Positions 32,411 to 45,516 of a DNA stretch of 64,000 nucleotides are shown piece after piece (positions within the stretch are counted from its first letter, which is position 1; the number at the start of each line of letters is the position of its first letter). The stretch spans positions 16,403,632-16,467,631 of the forward strand of contig CM044867.1 of the NCBI GenBank assembly GCA_024500155.1. The letters run 5' to 3'. A program made the position numbers and the translations under genes. The DNA comes from Chenopodium formosanum. Taxonomy: Eukaryota > Streptophyta > Magnoliopsida > Caryophyllales > Amaranthaceae. The notes below the pieces were generated by a model, which did no database searches, had not been told where the DNA came from, and saw only the letters and a program-made list of their open reading frames with translations.

Positions 32411-33434
32411 GACTAAAAACACCCAAAACAGTCATGTCTCCCTTTTTAGGCACAACTTGAACTGGGCTAACCCACTTACTATTAGAGATAGGGTAGATTA
32501 TGCCGCTTCAAGAAGTTTTAAAACTTTTTTTTTCACAACTTCCTTCATGTTTGGATTGAGCCTTCTTTGGTGCTCAATCGAGGAAGCATGATCATCATCA
32601 AGTAAAATTTTAAGCATGCATATAGTAGGACTTATCCCCTTAATGTCATCAATTTTATACCCAATGACACCTCTATACTCCCTTAAAACATCTAGGAGTT
32701 TTCGAAGAGAGGTGTCATCAAGCTTAGCATTGACAATAACGGGATAACTCTCACTATCATCAAGAAAAGCATATTTAAGTAAAGGAGGAAGGAGTTAAGT
32801 TCAACCTTATGAGGAGGCGTAGTCCTCTCCTCTTTTACCTCCACATTAAGCACTTCCACTTTCTTTTCATTGTGGACTAAAGGTTGGTTGAGCAAAAGAT
32901 CATAACCCCTTCTTTCTTCACTTTCCTCAACTAAGCCTCCCGTTAGGATAGCTTGTAAAGGATCTCTTTGAAACAAATTCTCTGGGAACTTCTCTAAGTC
33001 CATTTCCAATGTATCAACTCTATGAACTTCATCATACAATGGCTTTTTCACTGTTTGTAGGAATGAAAATGATATTTTCTCATCTCCCACATTCAAGGTC
33101 AATCTTCCTTGCTTCATATCAATCACCACTCCCGCGGTGTTAAAAAACGGTCTTCCCAAGATTAGGGGCACCGTAGTATCTTCTTCCATTTCCATTACCA
33201 CAAAATCACATGGCTACCGGGGTCACCAAGCTTTTAAGGAAGCTTGTTTTGAATGATTGCACTCAACTTCTTAGGAAGGGAGATGGTTGCACTCTCTTCA
33301 AGCCTACTCTTGTTGGATAGAAGATCCTTCAAAAATTTTGCATACGTAGGCATTTGTGATATGGCATGAAGAAAGGGGATGTTCACTTGAAGTCCTCTCA
33401 TGAATTCAAGAAAATTTGAAAACTTCTCATTCAA
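32411..33434 (-). pseudogene. Element H protease and RT start, with deletion
   Basis: The frame 33234-33434 holds the pre-protease linker (FLKDLLSNKSRLEE). The frame 32692-33201 holds the C-terminal protease half (VPLILGRPFFNTAGVVIDM) and the spacer before RT. Early RT residues can be read in broken frames to 32411. Compared with D, about 70-80 codons that carry the DLGAS active site are missing at about 33212. Confidence 0.8.
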
Positions 33435-33639
33435 TTTTTTCTACAATCCTATGAGGGAATGGAATGGGAGGTTTGTATACTCTCATAGGGGGCTTTTATA
33501 CTCTCTCCTCATCTCCCTCATTTTCTTTTGTGACTCCCTCGTCACTCTTTTGTTGCTTCTCTTTCTCAACATCAATATTTTCATTTTCAAACTCATCCTC
33601 ATTTCTCAACTCAACTACCTCATCTCCCTTTTGAGGCTC

Positions 33640-35150
33640 ATCCTTACTCATGACCGGCCCTTCATAATCTCTCCCCGATCTCAGCCTTAGCTTGCTCCTT
33701 TGGGTTCACCACTGTTGAGCTTGGGAAGTGACCTCTAGTATTTGAGAATGAACTCCCAACTTGTTGTGCTATTTGTTCCAATTGATTCCCAATTATCTTG
33801 TTGTGTGCTTGAAGTTGTTGGGTGTTCGCTTGCATATCCACATTGATTCTTCCTTGTTGTGCAATGAAGGTTTCAAGGCTAGACTTTTGAGGAGGTGGAG
33901 GAGCAGGTTGGTTATATTGTTGCCTTTGTTGGTCTTGGTTGGGATGGCGATATGGAGCTTGTCGGTTTTGAGAGTGAGGTTGGTTGTAGTGGTTTTGGGG
34001 TTGGTTTTGGCTTTGATTGTAGCTATTTTGTGGGGGCCCTTGGTTTTGTTGCTTCCATGCATCCCGTACTTTGTTGGGGTTTCAAACTTTGATTGTAGGA
34101 TTGGGGTATGGCTCATTTCTTTGTCCGATTGCCGCCGCTTGCTCTTGGTTGGTTGAGTTTCAATAAGAGGACATATGATCATTTCCTCCACAAGTTTCAC
34201 AAGACATGACTTGTTGTGAGGAAGAGCTTGGAGATGCAAGGGTGGCTTGATCTAGCTTATGAGCTAGCATGTCAAACTTTGATGCAATAAGGTCTATTGC
34301 ACTAAGATCATGGATTCCGACCTTCTTTTCTTGAGGTTACCTTCTATCATCTCCGTATGCGTAGTGCTTTGCCACTTCTCCAATCATTTTGTATGCTTCA
34401 TCCACCGATAACTTTTTAAGGCTACCACCGACCCCGTTATCAAGGTTGGCCCTTAAGTAGGATTAAGACCATCATAAAAGCTTTGAACAATGATCCATGA
34501 TGTGAAACCATGGTGTGGGCATTTTCTAGTGTAGTGCTTGAAACGCTCCCAAGCTTCACTTAAAGTCTCATCAATCTCTTAGTTGAAATTGGTGATTTTC
34601 CTCCTTAGTTCGGCGGTCTTTTCGGGTGGACAATACTTTCCAAGGAAAGCTCTAGTGTCTTCATCCCATGTGGTCGGTAATCCCTCTTCTACCGTTCTCA
34701 ACCAATGCTTTACCTTGTCACGGAGGGAGAATTGAAACATATGCATACAGATGAACTCTTCCGTAATGTTGTTTTCCTTGATGGTGGTGCACAATTGGAG
34801 AAAGTTGTCCAAATGAGCAAAAGGACACTCATGAGAACTACCACCAAATTGATCACCTTGTATCATGTAGATGAATTGAGGCGATAGCTAAAAATTGTTT
34901 GCATTAGTTGTGGGGAGACGTATGCCACTCCGAAGTGTGAAGGCATTGGGGTGGTCATAATCTCGTAGCAATGGTGGAGGAGGATTGTTATCACTCATAT
35001 TCTCTTCTTCGTTGGTTGAAAAGATTTCTTCCGGATCCGAATCCGAATACACAATGGAGAACTCATGTGTGCTCTGTAAAAGTCTCCTGATGTTTCTCAA
35101 AGTCTTATTGAGCTCCGGATCAACGGGAATAAGCGGTTATTGCTTACTCT
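33640..35150 (-). pseudogene. Element H gag remnant
   Basis: Athila-type gag pieces in several frames: the N-terminal leader (34888-35100), the core (34579-34866: CPFAHLDNFLQLCTTIKEN, FQFSLRDKVKHWL), a zinc knuckle (CETCGGNDH, with its last Cys now Tyr) at about 34170-34205, and a Gln/Asn-rich tail (33793-34160). At least four stops or shifts break it. Confidence 0.8.
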
Positions 35151-35307
35151 TCCATGTCATGCAAAGTCAAACAAAGCTAAGAAAAACGTTAGCAATGACT
35201 ATCACAAGTTAAAAGCACAAAAAATACAAAAATAAATAAGAAAAATTATGATACAAATACACACACTTAGACTCATTCAACAATAATACATTCAATGTGA
35301 CTTTGCC

Positions 35308-35325
35308 TCCCCGGCAACAGTGCCA
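35308..35325 (-). other. Element H primer binding site, two mismatches to tRNA-Asp
   Basis: tccccggcaacagtgcca differs at two positions from the perfect sites in B and D, consistent with age. It lies five bases from the LTR. Confidence 0.85.
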
Positions 35326-35330
35326 AAATT

Positions 35331-36605
35331 TGATAGGCCGTCGTCGAGCATACCAAAGATAAAGTCTTATGTTGGTCTCACTAGCTAATAGCAAGGGTAA
35401 GAAAGGGTCGAACCCAAGAGAGGCGTTGAATCAACCATCGAAATACTACCGCATAAATAAGCTAAATGAAGTCGAAATTGGTTTGGTTTTATGTAACAAG
35501 TACTAGTTCAAGTCAACTAAAGCTAGGGGGAGATTAACAATATTTAGAGGATTCTAGGGCTCGGGTTATACCACTCAACTTCATTGCAAATCACAATTAA
35601 CGAGCACAAACAAGGTAAAATATGGGATAAAATAGGGGAAATCATCTAAAGCACCCAACTACTCTCTTAAGCTAGAGGGATTACTTGAATTATGAATACA
35701 ACCTACTCTCGTGGTTACAAAGCATAAAGCAAGTGTTAAAGCATAATCACGCTGACATAAACATTCCCTTGACTAGAAATTCCTATTCTCATGGCATTTC
35801 AAGTCAATCAAGCATAAGGGAGCTAACTCAAGTTCATCTCTCGATCCTTCGTTGAGAAAGCTTGGATAATAGTTCTAGCAATGTCCATATACAAGAACCA
35901 AGCAATTAAACCACTTAAGCTTGACTAATTAACACACAACAATTACCAAATTAGCACATGCAACAAGTAATTAGTGACTACATTGAGGGTTTTACCCAAA
36001 CCCTAGAAAATTAGACTACTCACAATCCATGGAGATTAAAGCAATTAAGGATTTCAAACAATTCATGAGCATAATTAAAATAAGAATTAAGCTAATTAAA
36101 AATCTAAGCATACAAGAATTAAGTAAATAATTACCAACAAAGCAAGAAGAAATAGGGGAAAAGAGTGATGAGAAGTAATTACTAGAAAGCCTCAACTTTG
36201 ATTAACAATGGTGGAACTTGTCTTCAACAATGATTGATATTGAAAATTTCAAGCTAATAATTAAAATCTAACTAATGATTTGAGAGTATTTGTGTTTCTA
36301 CAATTACAAACTAAGAGGAAGCACTAAAAACTTGGATGTCGTACAACTGAGCAAAGGGGGGTATTTATATGACCCTCAAATAAAAAGGACGGAGAAAACA
36401 AGAGTCGGGCACGGTTATTGGTACGCACGGACGTGCCAGGGGTCCGTGCCACCCTAAGCACAGCCATGCAGAGTCTGAGGGGGGTAATCAGTTTGCTACT
36501 AATTTGGCCAAGAAATTCTGCACGGACGTGCCAAATGTGGCACGAACGTGTAGCCTTGAAGAGAATAATCAGTTTTGAAACTTATTTAAGCTAAGTGATA
36601 TGCAC
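35331..36605 (-). repeat. Element H 5' LTR
   Basis: It begins tgataggccgtcg next to the primer site and runs to the junction with an inverted E-family LTR near 36605. It contains palindromic gcacggacgtgcc-type motifs at 36420-36555. The outer end is uncertain because both LTR families have similar terminal hairpins there. Confidence 0.7.
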
Positions 36606-37726
36606 TGATGTGTGTCATAAATGGCACACATTTGATGAGAATTTAGGTCCTTTTTATCCTCTTTTCATAGCTTTCATGCTTAATAAATGCTTAGTTTTAT
36701 GCTTTGTTGCTTAGTTTTACCTTTCCTCTCATATTTTGTAGTTTTCGTGCATTTCGTTGGTTTTCTAGCCTTTTCTCCTTTATTTGCACTATTTTCGTGG
36801 TTGTAGGTATTGAACGAGGTTCGGGTCTTGATTTTGGTGATTCACTAAGGTGGAAGAAGCTTTTGGATCAAGTTCATGGCGTTCGGGAAACTCAAGATGC
36901 AAAAAACTGGAAGTTCCAAGTCTTGGCTCTTCTCTTGCGCTCGCATGCGGTGGTACAATCAAGGGGTTGTGTGCCCACCAATATGAAGCCTTAGCTACTA
37001 CCACTTCTAGTGTTCATCACCATCATAAGTCATGTGCCCATCACTTGTGCTCAAAGATTTGAAGAGTCGAAGAAACCCAACTGGGTGCGGCCGCACGCGC
37101 GGATGTTGCGGGCGCACAACAGGGCCGTGCGGGCGCACATGTCCTGATGTGTGGCCGCACCGGCTTGGGTCTTTTTCGCTCGGTTTTTACGATTTTCCAC
37201 CTCTATGTATACCTTTTGGAACCCAATTTTTGTAAGCAAGTTTCATAATAGAATTAGATCATCTTCTTAACTTAGTTGAGAGCTTCTCTCTCTAGATTTA
37301 GGGGTTAGTTTTAGGAGTAGATTTTAGAGAGAGAAAGTGAGGAATTTCAATGGTGATTGAGAGCTTGAAGATTCAATGGTGACAATTGTATTGGAGATCT
37401 TCTCTATTATCAATGAGCATTTCTAAACTCTATGTCATTTTTTGTTTTGTTTCGTTTTAATGTTTGGATTGTTTGATTTTGATTGGAATTTGACGAATTG
37501 ATGATTGGTATTTGATTAGTGTAATTGATCTTCTTTGATTGTTGATTTCTTTAGTTGTTTGTTGGATTGATGATGATGTTAGAGTAGTTGTTTGGTTAGA
37601 GATTTGGTGAAGCTTATGATCTAATGGATTGATGTAAATTGGGGATAATTGATGGAGTTGATGATGTGATTAAACTTGGTTGATTGATCATGTGCATGTG
37701 TATGATTAATTAAAGAGTAGCTAACT
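36606..37726 (+). repeat. E-family LTR fragment, plus orientation
   Basis: Starting tgatgtgtgtcataaatgg, it reads as the reverse complement of the LTR at 38967-40635 for about 1.1 kb, including a gtgcggccgcac-type palindrome cluster at 37084-37160. It breaks off near 37726 where F2 begins, so the last third of the LTR is missing. The small open frames here are not credible genes. Confidence 0.8.
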
Positions 37727-38966
37727 AAAAAGGGAATAAACGCGTCGTCAATTGTCTATCCCTAGATCAAATACAATTTATACAACCTAAACAAACCTAA
37801 TACGAGTATAAGGCAAGCATAGGGGTCGAACCACAGAGAACGGTTAAACACCACCAAATGTTATCGACAATTAAGCTAGTCCGGAATAGGAGATAAATAA
37901 ACTAAGCAAAAACCCCTCTTTTACACAATCCCATCACATTACATATTGAAAATATACTAAAGTCTAAATATGCTAAAACAAGAAATAAAACATTAAGGGA
38001 AATGGTTTAGGTATAGCATTCACTTGAACATAAACAAAGGCATAGAAATTGAATTAATTATGAACTAAACATGCTCAAATATCGAAATAAAGAGTCCAAT
38101 CTAGCCGCCTTCCGGGGTCAATTGGCTTCTCCCAACATAGCCTCTATGTTTCCACATTAGAACCATATACTAGGAGGTACTATTAAATAACAATCGATAA
38201 TAATGAACCTTAACTAAGTCAACTTCCGTTCCTTGTTAGCAAAGATTCACCTTTAATCAACCAACAATGTGCACTTGCAAGAAGATTAAAGAATATCAAG
38301 CATAAAAAGACTTTAATCACAAATAAATCAACTCTAAACCTAGAACATGCTCAAGATCCAACTACACCACAACCATCCCCTCAATGGGGAAATTACTCAC
38401 TAATCATGATAATAACAAAATTAATCAACAAATAATCAAGAATCAACATGATCAACAAGCAATACCAACAACAAAAATAATAATCAAAATAAAGCAATAA
38501 AAATAGAGGAGAGAGGGTTAGAGATTCTCATTGATTGAAAATGAAAGTCTACAAACAAGATTATCAATCTTCATCTTCAAAATCCAAGCTCAACAATGGT
38601 GAAACCCTCACTTTCTCTCTCTAAACTACTCTAATCCTTATCTAAACCTAGAGAGAGAAGCTCTCCTAAAACTAATTAGAGAATTAGAATAATAGCTAAA
38701 ATGTTCTCTCCTCTAATTGCCCCTAAAAATGGGTATTTATTTACAAGTTTAAAAGGAAAATAAAAGAAAGTTCAAAGAAAAGGAAAAGAAAGTAAAATAA
38801 ATAAGAAAGGAAAAGAAAGTAAAAGAAAAATAAAAATTAAAGGAAACTAAAAGAAAATATAAGAAAGAAAAATAAAAGAAAAACAAAACAAAAGTAAAAA
38901 CAGGAAAACGAAGTTCAGACTTCGTATTTTGGCTGCTCTTGTAAATGGTAAATAATCCCATGCTTC
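37727..38966 (-). repeat. F2: F-family LTR fragment
   Basis: It matches F3 (from 56405) and, in part inverted, F1. It starts near the LTR's plus-strand left end (gggaataaacgcgtcg) and is cut at 38966 by LTR E, before the GC-rich half of the family consensus. It contains purine-rich A/G tracts at 38750-38900. Confidence 0.8.
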
Positions 38967-40635
38967 TGACGTGGGAGAATTAGGTCGTTGGACTAATCCT
39001 CCTAAGCCAAACAAAATTTATAAACACTCAACAAACCTAAATACAAGTATAGTGGTAAGTCAAGGGTCGAACCCAAAGGAACGGTAATGTCTAAGTGCTT
39101 TCAATTGGATGCCTAAGCTAGGTCGAAGACAAGAGATAAAAGGGGATACTAACAACTACTAAGACAAAGAAATCAAGCAAATAAAATACTAGGGATTAGG
39201 ATTCACTTATAAAAGCAATGAACAATGCAAATTGGTATAGGATGTTGACTAAGTCAAGCAATGCGAGGGAAGATCAATTATGCAACCAAAAGAGCATATC
39301 AAGCTATTCTCCTAGAGGTCTTACTAGCGTCAACTACGATAAACTCTAGCTAGGAAACATCACAAGACACCTCAATCGTGTAAATGTAAGCCACAAATCA
39401 ATGGTCCGTATCAATGTGAACTTACAATGCAATCTAGTGTGAATAACAAGGGTGATCAAGCCTAATCAAGCACACACATGCACATAATCAATTAACCAAT
39501 TTAATCACATCATCAACTCCATCAAAATCCCCAATCTACATCAATTCATTACATTATACAAGCTTCACCAAATCCCTAACCAAACAACTACTCTAGCAAC
39601 ATCATCAATTCAATTAACAACTAAAGAAATCAACAATCAACAATCAAAGAATCTACAATTAACAATCAAAGAATCTACAATCAACAATTACTCTAATCAA
39701 ACATCAATCATCAAATCGTCAAAACACAATCAAAATTAACAATCTAAACATGAATACTAAACAAAACAATAAATGAGATAGAGTTTAGAAATGCTCATTG
39801 ATAATAGAGTAGATCTCCAATACAATTGTCACCATTGGATCTTCAATCTCTCAATCACCATTGAAATTCTTCACTTTCTCTCTCTAAAATCTACTCCTAA
39901 AACTAACCCCTAAATCTAAAGAGAGAAGCTCTCAACTAAACAAAGAATATGATCTAATTCTATTATGAAAACTTCTTACAAAAATTGGGTTCAAATAGGT
40001 ATAAGAAGAGAGAGAAAATCGTCGAAAACCGATCAAAAAAGACCCACGTTGGTGCGGCCACACAACAGGGGGTGTGCGCCCGCACCACCATGATGTGCGC
40101 CCGCACCACCATGGTGTGCGGCCGCACATCCCTCGTGTGCGCCCGCACAATCTGCGCGTGCGGCCGCACTCAGCTGGGTTTCTTCGAATCTTCAACTCTT
40201 CAAGCTCAAGGGGTGCACACATGATTTATGATGGTGATGGAGGACAAGGTAGGCAGTAGCTAAGGCTTAATATTGAGGGCACACACTTCCTTTGAAGGGA
40301 GCACAAGAGAAGGGCCAAGACTTGGAACTTCCACTTCTTTGCATCTTGAGCTTCCCAAACTCCATGAACTTGATCCAAAAGCTTCTTCCACCATAGTGGA
40401 TCACCAAAATCAAGACCCGAACCTCTTCTAATACCTACAACCACGAAAATAGAGCAAATAAAGAAGAAAAGGCTAGAAAACCAACGAAATGCACAAAAGC
40501 TACAAAATAAGAGAAGAAAGGTAAAACTAAGCAACAAAGCATAAAACTAAGCACTTATTAAGCATGAAAGCTATGAAAAGAGAATAGAAATGACCTAAAT
40601 GCTCGTCAAATTTGTGCCATTTATGACACACATCA
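38967..40635 (-). repeat. Element E 3' LTR (1669 bp)
   Basis: It begins tgacgtgggag and ends acacacatca on the plus strand. It is closely related to the LTRs of B over most of its length and to 36606-37726 in reverse. The palindrome cluster at 40049-40168 contains gtgcgcccgcac and gtgcggccgcac units. It appears inserted into F2. Confidence 0.88.
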
Positions 40636-40847
40636 AATACCCCCAAGCTTACCTTTTGCTCGTCCTCGAGCAAAACAAAACCAAGGGAGTGGAAATGACG
40701 AGCTTAATAAAACAAACTAAAGAAGAGATGAGATGAGAATATACACTAACTCACTTTCGTAGGAATCACGGTTGTTTTTAGCTACAACAAGCTCTTTAAA
40801 CCCCAAAGTCGCCTATGAAGACGAGTGAGGTCTCGTAAGGGTATCCT
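40636..40847 (-). mobile_element. Element E 3' internal remnant
   Basis: A polypurine tract (minus strand aagcttgggggtatt) abuts the LTR, followed by sequence colinear with element B at about 5790-5995. The match ends abruptly after gggtatcct at 40847, where the next bases are CACT, the apparent CACTA terminus. Confidence 0.8.
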
Positions 40848-40869
40848 CACTCTCACTCTTCTCCTCCAT

Positions 40870-41255
40870 TGAAGCGCACATTTCTCCATTATTGAAGCGC
40901 ACTCCGAGTTCTCCATTGCAGCGCACTGAGTTCTCCATTGAAGAGCACTGAGTTCTCCATTGAAGCGCACTGAGTTCTCCATTGAAGCTCGTTCTAAGTT
41001 CTCCATTGAAGCTCTGTCTGAGTTCTCCATTGCAGCGCACTGAGTTCTCCATTGCAGCGCACTGAGTTCTCCATTGAATCTCGGTCTAAGTTCTCCATTG
41101 AAGCTCTGTCTGAGTTCTCCATTGAAGCGCACTGAGTTCTCCATTGAAGGGCAGTCGGAGTTCTCCATTGAAGGGCAGTCAGAGTTCTCCATTGAAGCAC
41201 ACTGAGTTCTCCATTAAAGCGCACTGAGTTCTCCATTGAAGGGCAGTCGGAGTTC
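40870..41255. repeat. 22-bp minisatellite near CACTA left end
   Basis: About 17 tandem units of roughly 22 bp share the core gagttctccattgaag, with variable linkers (cgcact, ggcagtc, ctctgtct). The position next to the transposon terminus suits a subterminal repeat array, which in CACTA elements binds the second protein. The open frames through it are repeat artefacts. Confidence 0.85.
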
Positions 41256-42030
41256 CCCAATTTCTTAAACCTTGTTTCCTGTAAGTTGCTTAATTGCAGT
41301 TACTTAGTTATAGGTTTGTTTTTTCCCCAAATTAATTGATTAATTTTACATGTTTAAATTGATTCTTGATTTTGCTAGGAAATGGGAGTGAATTGAAATT
41401 GATGTTTTAGGAGTACCTCGGTCCTCAGCTCCCTCAACTCCATTGAAGCAGCTTGATTTCTTGGTGACAATTTGGTATGATTAATTAATTGATTTGTAGT
41501 TTGTTTTTTGTTTTGTTTTGTTTAATTTACTTCCAACTTGCTGCAAATTCAAATTTGTTTTTTTTTCTTTTTTTTTTGTCTAATATTTTGTCAATTTTTG
41601 TTGTGTTAATATTTATAATGCATTATATCTTCATATGCCTAGATACCCGTTCAAGATTTACTCATTAGGAGTAAATCTTGAATAGTCCCCGTTTGGGACT
41701 GTTCTTGGAATTGTATTCTCACTTAGTTAGTAAATGGTTGATTGTTTTTCGGAAGTAAAGGTAATTTCGTGTAAGCATTCCGTAATGTGTTCTCTGGGTA
41801 CATACGTAATTAAGAAATCAATTACGTCGTGTACTTGGAGAACCGTAGGGAAATGCTGCCGAAATTTCTTTAGGTCCGAAAAGTGGTCAACCATTTTCTA
41901 GTGGGAATACGCTTCCAAGGATGGGTTAGGTTGGAGAGATAAGGACCTTTGAAATCATGCATTTGGAGTATGTTGATATGTGATGTTGAATATAATTTCT
42001 TTGTTGGGATTTAATCATACATTGTTAGAA
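41256..42030 (+). other. CACTA leader region
   Basis: Non-coding T-rich DNA between the minisatellite and the transposase start. It probably holds the promoter and 5' untranslated region. A possible splice acceptor lies just before the ATG, but no clear TATA box can be assigned. Confidence 0.5.
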
Positions 42031-45000
42031 ATGGACCGTCGTTGGATGTATAATGCTTCCCGAACCACACCGGAATACTTAGACGGGGTCAAAGAGTTTT
42101 GTAGAGTCGCAGTGCAACACCAATGGAGTACTCTGGTTGAACAAAGGCTAACCAAAGGAAGACCTATTTTCTGCCCTTGTCGTGATTGTAACAATGTGAA
42201 AAGGTGGGAAGACATTAAGAAAATAGAGGACCATTTGATTATTCGTGGGTTTATGCCAGACTACAATATTTGGTATTGGCATGGTGAAAAATTTCCTCCC
42301 ATGGATAATTCTTCTTCTATTAACGGCAATGGCAATGAAGCTGATGAATTTGAGCCAAATGGTTTTGAGGATGATAAAGTGGGTTCTAATGATGACATGG
42401 AGGAAGATAGGATAGATGAGATGATAGACGGGTTAGGTGATCATGTTAATGAAGATTCTCATATATATGAGAATGTGTTGAAAGCAGCTGAGACACCGTT
42501 GTACCCTGGTTGTTCTAAGTATTCCAAGCTTTCTGGGATTCTAACATTGTACAACTTGAAAGCGAAGAGCGGGTGGACCAACACTAGTTTCACTTTGTTG
42601 TTGGAAACCCTCTCTGATATGTTTCCAGAAGGAAATGACATTCCTAAGTCGACTTACTATGCGAAGAAATTGATGTGTCCATTGGGTTTAGAGTACTCCA
42701 AAATCCATGCTTGTCCGAATGATTGTGTGCTATATCGAAAGGAGAATGCAAAATTGGATGCTTGCCCAAAGTGTGGTGTGTCACGATACAAGCGAGAGGG
42801 CGCAAATAAGGATCCCTTGAAGTGGCCACCAGCTAAGGTAGTATGGTATCTTCCCATAATACCAAGGTTGAAGCGCCTGTTCTCAATTAAGGATGAAGCG
42901 GAAAAATTGGTGTGGCATGAAAATGAGAGGAAGAAAGATGGGTTGATTAGACACCCGGATGATTCATTGCAATGGAAAAACATTGACAAGACATTTCCAT
43001 AATTCGGGAAGGAGCCGAGTAACATAAGACTGGCATTAAGTACGGATGGGATGAATCCATTTAGCACTCTTAGTACTCAACATAGTACATGGCCCGTTCT
43101 TCTGTCAATATACAACCTACCTCCTTGGTTGTGCATGAAGCGCAAGTACATCATGTTATCACTTCTAATCCCAGGTCCTAAACAACCTGGCCATGAGATA
43201 GATGTTTATTTGGAGCCCCTTATTGACGATTTGAAACTGTTGTGGGATGAAGGTGTTGTGACATTTGATGCTCTTTCAGGTACAAATTTTCGATTAAGAG
43301 CCATGGTGTTTTGTACCATAAATGATTTCCCTGCGTATGGAAATTTGTCAGGGTACAAAGTTAAAGGAGAAAAACCATGCCCTATTTGTGAGGATGACAT
43401 GCAAATTACACGCTTGAAGCATTGTGGCAAGAATGTGTATATGCATACTAGACGATCACTTCGTCGAAATCACCCATACCGGAAGATGAGACAACAATTC
43501 AACGGGCATGTTGAGAATGGAGTGAGTCGTGCGCCATTGACAGGAATTGAAGTGTATGAGAAAATTAAGAATGTTAAGACAATCTTTGGTAAGATGCACA
43601 GAGAAAAATCGAAGAAGGGTGTGTTGTGGAAAAAAGTGTCTAAGTTGTGGGATCTGCCTTATTGGAAGCACTTGTCGGTTCGACATTGTCTTGATGTTAT
43701 GCATATTGAAAAAAACGTTTGTGAGGCACTAATTGGGACTTTGTTGAATATCAAAGGGAAGACAAAGAATGGTGATAATGTGCGTAGAGACATGAAGAAA
43801 GCCAAAATTCGACCTAAGCTATGGCCCGAGGATAATAACACAACGAAAAAAGCATTTTTGCCCCATGCGTGTTATACATTGTCTAGAGAAGAAAAAAGGG
43901 TCTTTTGTGAGTGTTTGAAAGGAATCAAGGTTCCGACGGGGTATTCATCGAACATAGGGCGTTTTGTTTCTACTACTGATAAGAAAGTTGTTGGTATGAA
44001 GTCCCATGACTATCATGTGATGATGCAAGTGTTTATGCCAATTGCACTCCGAGGCCTTTTGCCAAAACATGTTAGGCATGCTGTTGTGAAGCTTTGCTTG
44101 TTTTTCAATGCAATTTGCATTAAGGTGATAGATCCAGAAAAACTTGACGATATGGAATATGATATTGTTGAAACATTATGCAAATTCGAGATGTATTTTC
44201 CTCCTTCTTTTTTTGACATAATGGTTCACCTTATTATGCACTTGCCTCGTGAGATAAAGGAGTGTGGTCCTGTATTTATGCGTTGGATGTACCCTTATGA
44301 GAGGCAAATGGGTACTTTGGCAGATAAGGCAAAAAACAGAGCAAATCCCGAAGGGAGCATCGTTAAAGGAACCATAGCCGAGGAAGCAGGCAACTATTGT
44401 TCAGTGTTTTTAGCTAAGGCTAAGGAAATAGGGATTCCAACTTCTCGTCACGAGGGAAGACTACAAGGGAAGGGTACAGTAGGTCGGAAATTGGTTAAGC
44501 CTCCACTTGATCGATATAAGAAAGCCCACCGATTTGTGCTTCAAAATCTATCTGCAGTTCATCCATACATTGAAAAACACCTTAATGAGTTGAAAATTCA
44601 CAATCCCAAGATCAGCTCCTACGCGTTGATGCAGGAGCATAATCGCCACTTTGTTGAGTGGTTTGAAGGCCAAGTGAAGCTTGAAATGAGTAGAAATGAG
44701 AATGTTTCAGAAACGATCAAGTGGCTTTCACGAGGTCCACAACCACTTGTTTATACTTATGAGGGTTACGATATCAATGGATTTACTTTTGCCACTTGTC
44801 GTCAGGATGAAAAAAGTGTGCAACAAAATAGTGGTGTTGTCGAGGTTGCATCTTCTACTGAATACTCAAGCTCTAGGGATACAAGGCCAGTTGAAGCTAC
44901 ACAGGCATATTACGGTGTCATTCAAGAAATTTGGGAGTTGGATTATGTTGATTTCACAATTCCTTTATTTCGTTGCACATGGGCTGATAACCGTCGTGGT

Positions 45001-45348
45001 ATGAAAACCGATGAGTTATTTGGATTCACCTTGGTTGACTCTACTCGATACATTGATGGTGAAGAGCCTTTCGTATTAGCCTCACAAGCGAAACAAGTAT
45101 TCTACATCAAGGATAATATAGATCCGCAATGGCGTGTTGTAGTTGAAGGCAAGCGAAAAATTGTGGGTGTGGAAGATGTTGTGGACGAAGAAGAGTATGA
45201 CCAATTCGATGACATCCCGCCTTTGACAATGGGAGTGCAACCTCTACAAGAAGGGGAAGATATTGTTGATGATGAAGAGTATGATCGTGAGGAAGGGGAA
45301 GTGGTTCCTATATCTAGATTCGAGGTTTGTGTTATTGTATTCCTTTAA
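42031..45348 (+). pseudogene. CACTA tnp2-type transposase, one nonsense codon
   Basis: From the ATG at 42031 (MDRRWMYN) the frame reads the transposase-associated domain (FCPCRDCNNVKRW), an acidic linker, then the tnp2 domain with a zinc-type CPNDCVLYRKE...CPKCG, followed by a TAA at 43000-43002. The same frame continues without further breaks from 43003 to 45348: TDGMNPF, KPCPICEDD, HCLDVMHIEKNVCEALIG, then the MRWMYPYERQMG and DELFGFTLVDSTRYI regions of the downstream plant-transposase domains. It would cut the element's ends. Near the 3' end a GT donor (about 45327) could splice to the second gene. Apart from the one stop the frame looks intact. Confidence 0.88.
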
Positions 45349-45516
45349 CAAATATATTTGTATTTTTTGCTATATATATTGAATTTATTAAATTGGTATA
45401 TATTTAAATCATTAGTTACTTTATTGTATAGTTTTTACATTAATATAATTTTAATGTTATGATTTTGATTCCAATTCTTATTAATTTCATTCTTTGTGTA
45501 GGTGTAGGCTACTACA

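Larger units (their letters stand above)
32411..36605 (-). mobile_element. Element H: truncated, degraded Athila-type retrotransposon
   Basis: On the minus strand it reads LTR (35331-36605), tRNA-Asp-like primer site, gag, protease and the first part of RT, then stops at 32411 beside the element A LTR. The rest of pol and the 3' LTR are missing. Stops and deletions show it is old. It belongs to the same lineage as D but is clearly divergent. Confidence 0.8.

Noticed and set aside
36704..37235. Plus-strand ORFs in the E-family LTR fragment
   Set aside because: LTR DNA that also yields equally long frames in reverse. No domain.
40782..41260. Repetitive minus-strand ORFs with MENS and NGEL motifs
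   Set aside because: They are translations of the 22-bp minisatellite in several frames.
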